Source: Fusibacter sp. A1
GTDB lineage: Bacteria > Bacillota > Clostridia > Peptostreptococcales > Acidaminobacteraceae
DNA length: 64,000 nucleotides
Reading direction: 5' to 3'
Assembly (NCBI RefSeq): GCF_004125825.1
Contig: NZ_QQWI01000006.1
Coordinates: 248,001 to 312,000 of the forward strand
This document shows positions 59,952-64,000 of this stretch, piece by piece; the stretch's first letter is position 1, and each line of letters opens with the position of its first letter. A model generated the notes under the pieces. The model worked only from the letters and a program-made list of their open reading frames with translations. It ran no database searches and was not told where the DNA came from. The translations under genes were made by a program, and so were the position numbers.

Positions 59952-61046
59952 ATGAAAAATAAACTGATAACCACAAGCTTCATCACCATGCTTATTTTAG
60001 TCTTTATCCTCAATGCGGTCTCCCCGGATCATGGACTATCCGTTTCCGAAAGACGTAAGTTAAAATACTTTTCAGATCTTGATCTATCAAAAGTGTTGTC
60101 TGGTGGATTTATTGAAGATTTTGAAAAGGTAGCGCTTGACCAATTCATCTTCAGGGATACCTATAGACGCGTCAAAGCCTTTGTCGCATTCAACCTGTTC
60201 AATAAGTCCGACAACAACGATATCGCTGTCATTGAAGATCAGATATTCAAGATGGAATATCCTCTGAATCAAAAGCAAGTACTGGCATTTAGTGAATACA
60301 TCAACAAGGTATCTGCGTTGTATCTGACAGACAACGATGTGTATTATGCGATCATACCTGACAAGAACTACTTCCTTACGGATTCTGATAACTTGCTTAG
60401 GCTTGATTATGACTACCTGGAGCAACTTGTCATAAAAAACGTAAAGGGGATGACCTACATCAATCTCTTTGATGTACTCACCCTATCGGACTACTACCGT
60501 ACAGATCCTCACTGGAAACAAGAGAACCTGCTACCTGTTCTCATACGCTTAAAAGAAGCAATGAAACTTGACACTGATTTTGAGGATATCAACTATGCAA
60601 TTGAGGAATATTCAAGCTTCTATGGTGCGTATTATGGTCAAGCAGCCTTAAGTGCCAGCCCGGATCATTTAAAATACCTTACAAACACGATCATTCAACA
60701 TGCGATTGTTAGGAATATGGAATCCGAAAACCAATCAGATGCAGATGTGTATGACACCCAAAAGCTTGTAGGATTAGATGCCTACGATGTATTCCTGTCC
60801 GGCGCATCGCCACTGATCACAATAGAAAGCAAAGTAGGCGACTCTGAAAAAGAACTGATCATCTTCAGGGATTCTTTCGCAAGTAGTCTTACCCCACTAT
60901 TAATCGAAGAATACAAGAAGATCACCTTGATTGATACCAGATATGTCAGCCATAGCTCCATCGGCGATTACGTGGACTTTGAAGGCGCAGACGTGTTGTT
61001 TTTGTACAACACCTCCGTCATCAACCACAGCCAGATCCTAAAATAG
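59952..61046 (+). CDS. DHHW family extracellular acylation partner (AlgX/DltD-like)
   Basis: Protein of 364 residues with an N-terminal membrane anchor (about 6-24) and an SGNH-hydrolase-like extracellular domain. YRTDPHWK carries the DHHW-type His/Asp motif, and IFRDSFASSL holds the presumptive nucleophile Ser. Partner of the MBOAT protein: takes the transferred acyl group and puts it on a wall polymer. Start at ATG 59952, one base after the MBOAT stop codon; the longer frame overlaps MBOAT and lacks a ribosome binding site. The site here is weak (TAGGT), fitting coupled translation. Confidence 0.9.
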   Translation: MKNKLITTSFITMLILVFILNAVSPDHGLSVSERRKLKYFSDLDLSKVLSGGFIEDFEKVALDQFIFRDTYRRVKAFVAFNLFNKSDNNDIAVIEDQIFKMEYPLNQKQVLAFSEYINKVSALYLTDNDVYYAIIPDKNYFLTDSDNLLRLDYDYLEQLVIKNVKGMTYINLFDVLTLSDYYRTDPHWKQENLLPVLIRLKEAMKLDTDFEDINYAIEEYSSFYGAYYGQAALSASPDHLKYLTNTIIQHAIVRNMESENQSDADVYDTQKLVGLDAYDVFLSGASPLITIESKVGDSEKELIIFRDSFASSLTPLLIEEYKKITLIDTRYVSHSSIGDYVDFEGADVLFLYNTSVINHSQILK

Positions 61047-61048
61047 AA

Positions 61049-61081
61049 AAACGGCACACTTTCAATGAAAGAGTGCCGTTT
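61049..61081. terminator. Bidirectional terminator between the DHHW gene and map
   Basis: AAACGGCAC (61049-61057) and GTGCCGTTT (61073-61081), with an inner CTTTC/GAAAG pairing. T-rich on the minus strand exit. Confidence 0.9.
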
Positions 61082-61105
61082 ATTTATAGTTTATCACGTA
61101 TCCGA

Positions 61106-61969
61106 TCAGGTTAAGATTTCAGCGCCGTCTTCAGTGACCAGTATCGTATGCTCCCACTGTGCGGATAATCCGCCGTCAATCGTCGTGATGGTCCATCCGT
61201 CGCTCAGCTGCTTTGTCCTATAGCTTTTTTCATTGATCATCGGTTCAATCGTAAAGACCATGCCAGGAACCATGATCATGCCCTTGTCACGATCCTCATA
61301 GTGTATGATCTGAGGATCACAGTGCAGCTCAAGACCGATCCCGTGTCCGGTCAGGTCGCGAACGACCGTGTAGCCTAATCCGTTGGCATAAGGTTCGATG
61401 GTTCTTCCTATAATACTGACCGATTCAAAAGGTTTTACCTTTTCGATCGCAAGCTCCAAGCTCTTTTTCGCACATGCTACAATGGCTTTGGCTTCTTCTG
61501 ACACTTCACCTATCAGATACATTCTACTCGCATCAGAAAAGTATCCGTCCAAGTTGATCGTCGTATCGACATTGATGATGTCGCCTTCTTTTAGTACCGT
61601 ATCATCCGGCACTCCGTGACAGATCACATTATTTATCGATGTGCAGCAGCTGTGCTTATAGCCTTGGAATCCGATCGTAGCAGGTATCGCGCCGTGGAGC
61701 AGGGCATAGTCATAAACGATGTCGTCGATTTCTTTTGTCGTAATTCCCGCAACTACTTTCTCTTCTAATAAATCAAGGATCTCATGCGTTATTTTCGCAC
61801 TTCTTCTAATCCCCTCCACTTCCTTAGGAGCTCTGATCATACCTCTTGTAGGAATCTGATAACCGTCATTTTTGAGTTTTTTCAGTCTTGTGTCGCTGGT
61901 TTCGTGACACTGCTTGTATTTTTTGCCGCTACCGCACCAGCAGCTGTCGTTTCTTGATATTTTTTTCAT
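61106..61969 (-). CDS. map: Methionine aminopeptidase type I with N-terminal SEC-C zinc motif
   Basis: Removes initiator Met from nascent proteins; 287 residues. Residues 1-22 form a SEC-C zinc motif (SCWCGSGKKYKQC), typical of clostridial MetAPs. The catalytic domain has the metal ligands Asp in NVDTTINLDGYFSDASR, His in TGHGIGLELH, Glu in FTIEPMI and Glu in QWEHTIL. Nine bases after the flavoprotein gene on the same strand, so probably cotranscribed with it. Confidence 0.95.
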   Translation of the reverse strand: MKKISRNDSCWCGSGKKYKQCHETSDTRLKKLKNDGYQIPTRGMIRAPKEVEGIRRSAKITHEILDLLEEKVVAGITTKEIDDIVYDYALLHGAIPATIGFQGYKHSCCTSINNVICHGVPDDTVLKEGDIINVDTTINLDGYFSDASRMYLIGEVSEEAKAIVACAKKSLELAIEKVKPFESVSIIGRTIEPYANGLGYTVVRDLTGHGIGLELHCDPQIIHYEDRDKGMIMVPGMVFTIEPMINEKSYRTKQLSDGWTITTIDGGLSAQWEHTILVTEDGAEILT

Positions 61970-61978
61970 GAATCCACT

Positions 61979-63061
61979 CTATCCTTTTTCTGACATGTTC
62001 ATTGCTGTGACTCCAGATTTGATGACCATTTTTCGGATGTTCTTCTGATACATTGCAGGACTTTTCAGCTGTTTCCCTAAAATATTCAGAGCAATCTTCC
62101 GGCACCGTCTTCTGTAGCGCTCACCGATATTTTCAAAGCCTTCACAAAGCTCCTCGGCAAGGTAAAGCGAACTCTTTAGTGCATAGCTGAATCCTTCTGC
62201 CGATGTGGGACTCGTAGCCCCTGCCGCCTCGCCGATAATGGCAAATCCATCGCCATTCCACTTCAAATCCTTAAGATGCATGGTCCTTTCAATAAACGCG
62301 CCTTCTGTTCTTACAGGCTCATCGAGCGGTAAATCCAGATACTTCGCGGTCTTAGATCTCAACAGCTCAAACTTTTCATGTGCGTTCTCACCTAGGGGCA
62401 CCGCGGTGCCTAAGATCAGGGAGCTATCCTTTTGAATCGTCCATGAATAGTAATCCGTCACATCGCTGTCAAAAATTCCTGTATAATATGGCATGTCCTT
62501 CGTCATCGGATACCACTTTTGAATACTGATATATTTTTTTGGAGAGCGCTGCCCGCTAAGCAGGTTTTTTCTTAATAATGAGTTCGCTCCGTCTGCGACG
62601 ACAAGGTAGTTGCCTTTAATTGTCTTTTGGGATGCATGTTCAACCTCAATCGACCAGAACAGGTCTGTCCGCTTCGCACCCTTTACAACAGCACCGCACA
62701 CCTTTGTAACAGACTCTGGAATCAGATTGAAAAGATATCTGTCAAACTTCTCCCTATCCATATTGTAATAAAACCTCTGATAATGGCAATCCAGACCATT
62801 GTCGAAGTCGATCGTTCTCACACTGAAGAGTTGGGGATCCTCGAGTATCGACACCGGTATGGTTAAGCCAAGTTTGGCCAACATATGTTGAGCATCTGGA
62901 GACAAGAGACCACCACATGCTTTTCGTCTTTTTTCATCAACATGCTCATCTAATCTTCGTTTATCCACAAGGCATACCGAATAATCCGTCCTTGTCGATA
63001 AGAGCCTAGCAAGGTTGCTGCCGGCAGGCCCTGCGCCGACAATCACAATATCATATACCAT
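61979..63061 (-). CDS. FAD-dependent oxidoreductase, geranylgeranyl reductase-like
   Basis: Flavoprotein of about 360 residues. DIVIVGAGPAGSNLARLL is the FAD ADP-binding motif at the N-terminus, GDGFAIIGEAAGATSPTSAEGFSYA the second FAD motif in the geranylgeranyl-reductase/ChlP style, and LVVADGANS the middle motif. May reduce an isoprenoid chain or oxidise an aromatic ring. Start uncertain: ATG 63061 is used; GTG 63076 and TTG 63106 are possible. A TATACT at about 63113-63108 could be the -10. Upstream of map in the same transcription unit. Confidence 0.8.
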   Translation of the reverse strand: MVYDIVIVGAGPAGSNLARLLSTRTDYSVCLVDKRRLDEHVDEKRRKACGGLLSPDAQHMLAKLGLTIPVSILEDPQLFSVRTIDFDNGLDCHYQRFYYNMDREKFDRYLFNLIPESVTKVCGAVVKGAKRTDLFWSIEVEHASQKTIKGNYLVVADGANSLLRKNLLSGQRSPKKYISIQKWYPMTKDMPYYTGIFDSDVTDYYSWTIQKDSSLILGTAVPLGENAHEKFELLRSKTAKYLDLPLDEPVRTEGAFIERTMHLKDLKWNGDGFAIIGEAAGATSPTSAEGFSYALKSSLYLAEELCEGFENIGERYRRRCRKIALNILGKQLKSPAMYQKNIRKMVIKSGVTAMNMSEKG

Positions 63062-63151
63062 ACTTTTAAAAACCACTGCTTTCTCAATTTCACACTTTAT
63101 TCTCAATCAGTATACTAAATTCCACTTAAAATGAAAAGTTCACAGCATCAT

Positions 63152-63184
63152 AAAACCCGATCCTGAACTCTACCGGACCGGGTC
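63152..63184 (-). terminator. Terminator after the sortase gene
   Basis: ACCCG.TCC and GGA.CGGGT arms on the minus strand around an 11-base loop, followed by TTTTAT. Confidence 0.8.
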
Positions 63185-63199
63185 ATGATAACTCCTTAT

Positions 63200-64000
63200 T
63201 TAATCCATTAAAGCATGGATGATGATTCGATGCGTAGATTTATAAATAGGTGTGCAGGTGATTAAGGTCAGCACTTTATGCTTGTCCGTCTGATTGGTAA
63301 CATAAGTATCCTCAGGTTCTACAATCTTACTGACATATACCGTATAGACGAACTTGCCTTTTGGAGTATTAACAATGATCTTGTCCCCTTTGCCTAGTTC
63401 ATCTAGTCGATTGAACAGTCTTCCAAAGTTATAGCCCCTGTGCCCAGCGATGACCACATTGCCGATTTCACCCGGGTAAGCAGTCCTCTTCATATGACCC
63501 GCAGACCATCTTAAGTCATCCACAGTCGTTCCATCAACAAGCGGCATTTCAAGATCGATGCTCGGGATAGTGATCGTACCCAAATAGACAAACTCATGCG
63601 GTCCGTCGGAGTCCTCATCCTCTGTAGCAAGTGGAAACTCTTCTTCGGTCGTCGGCTCAGTCACAGGTTCAGTGACAGGCTCAGTCGTAGGTTCAGATAG
63701 CGCATCATCCCCTACATTCAGACTCTGTTCTTCGATGAACATCTCGTAACCTTCCACCAACGAATCTTTAAGCACCGCATCCTGACCGCTTGCAGGCACC
63801 TCGTTCTCATCGATAGAGAGCCACTCATCCTGACGCTCATACACACTATTTAAGCTATAAAACGCACTTTGTAGGCTCTCATCCTGATTGATGACAGCCT
63901 GATTCAACATATTCGCTTGTACTACTTTTAACATTACAGTATCGATCAATGGGATTGAAAGTACGATCAAGCCAAGAATCATCAATATCGTTCCTAATTT
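63200..64000 (-). CDS. Class D sortase (5' end cut by window)
   Basis: Membrane-anchored cysteine transpeptidase attaching proteins to the wall. The sequence begins with a TM segment (LMILGLIVLSIPLIDTVML) and then has an acidic Pro/Thr-rich stretch (PTTEPVTEPVTEPTTEEE). The sortase barrel carries the catalytic His in VIAGHRGYN, Cys in LITCTPIY and Arg in STHRIIIHA. Class D2-like. In-frame codons remain open to the window end (reading KLGTI ahead of the LMILG), so the real start is probably just beyond 64000. No sortase substrate gene is in the window. Confidence 0.93.
   Translation of the reverse strand, partial: KLGTILMILGLIVLSIPLIDTVMLKVVQANMLNQAVINQDESLQSAFYSLNSVYERQDEWLSIDENEVPASGQDAVLKDSLVEGYEMFIEEQSLNVGDDALSEPTTEPVTEPVTEPTTEEEFPLATEDEDSDGPHEFVYLGTITIPSIDLEMPLVDGTTVDDLRWSAGHMKRTAYPGEIGNVVIAGHRGYNFGRLFNRLDELGKGDKIIVNTPKGKFVYTVYVSKIVEPEDTYVTNQTDKHKVLTLITCTPIYKSTHRIIIHALMD

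Overview
The window reads as chromosome of a Gram-positive, low-to-moderate GC Clostridia-like bacterium (Bacillota). The signs are strong AGGAGG-type ribosome binding sites, a T-box leader on valS, rho-independent terminators between most genes, a SEC-C type methionine aminopeptidase, a class D sortase, lipobox lipoproteins and a GufA-like ZIP transporter. No rRNA, tRNA, CRISPR array, transposase, integrase or phage gene was seen. About 60 protein genes cover most of the 64 kb, mostly on the minus strand in short operons. Genus is not assigned; family calls come from motifs read by eye.

Layout. 1-1085: 5' part of valS (minus) with its T-box leader and promoter, then a 230-bp quasi-palindromic array of small hairpin units. 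1086-12592: housekeeping and accessory genes: an old yellow enzyme, a DEAD-box helicase, two methyltransferases, an EamA transporter, a 2-hydroxyacid dehydrogenase-like protein lacking its catalytic residues, an Fe-S protein, an APH-like kinase, an HMA-SafE-cupredoxin copper protein, an AraC/GyrI regulator, and a CWC/isochorismatase pair. 12637-14425: GntR(YtrA)-ABC-permease operon with a palindromic operator. 14590-17703: AraC/GyrI regulator, beta-lactamase-like hydrolase and threonine aldolase-like enzyme.

17794-23716: a glycerol operon (gldA-dhaK-dhaL, monoacylglycerol lipase-like hydrolase, EEP phosphodiesterase) downstream of a PocR-AraC regulator. 23797-29286: ZIP metal transporter behind a Fur-family box, YjbQ, a GNAT enzyme, an MFS exporter with its winged-helix regulator and operator, and a DUF2087-esterase fusion. 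29459-32670 (plus): peroxiredoxin-like protein, a MurA with Asp at the fosfomycin-target Cys position, and a YeiH-type transporter. 32720-38254: secreted subtilase, class I isoprenoid synthase-like protein, PAP2 phosphatase, lipoprotein and a formimidoylglutamase-like enzyme.

38321-48403: chemotaxis receptor, PadR regulator with a membrane partner, then an RND efflux operon (permease, adaptor, histidine kinase, response regulator) whose promoter carries 11-bp-spaced direct repeats. 48536-50340: arsR-acr3-arsC. 50482-53278: aldehyde dehydrogenase and YibE/F protein. 53598-57002: a very large LysM-anchored tandem nucleotide phosphoesterase behind a structured leader. 57055-64000: HAD phosphatase, lipoprotein, MBOAT/DHHW surface acylation pair, geranylgeranyl-reductase-like flavoprotein with map, and a class D sortase cut by the window end.

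The window is mostly ordinary chromosome. The least explained items are the inverted hairpin array at 825-1053, the isoprenoid synthase-like gene, the catalytically altered dehydrogenase, the MurA Cys-to-Asp substitution, the lipase-containing glycerol operon and the structured leader at 53436-53560.
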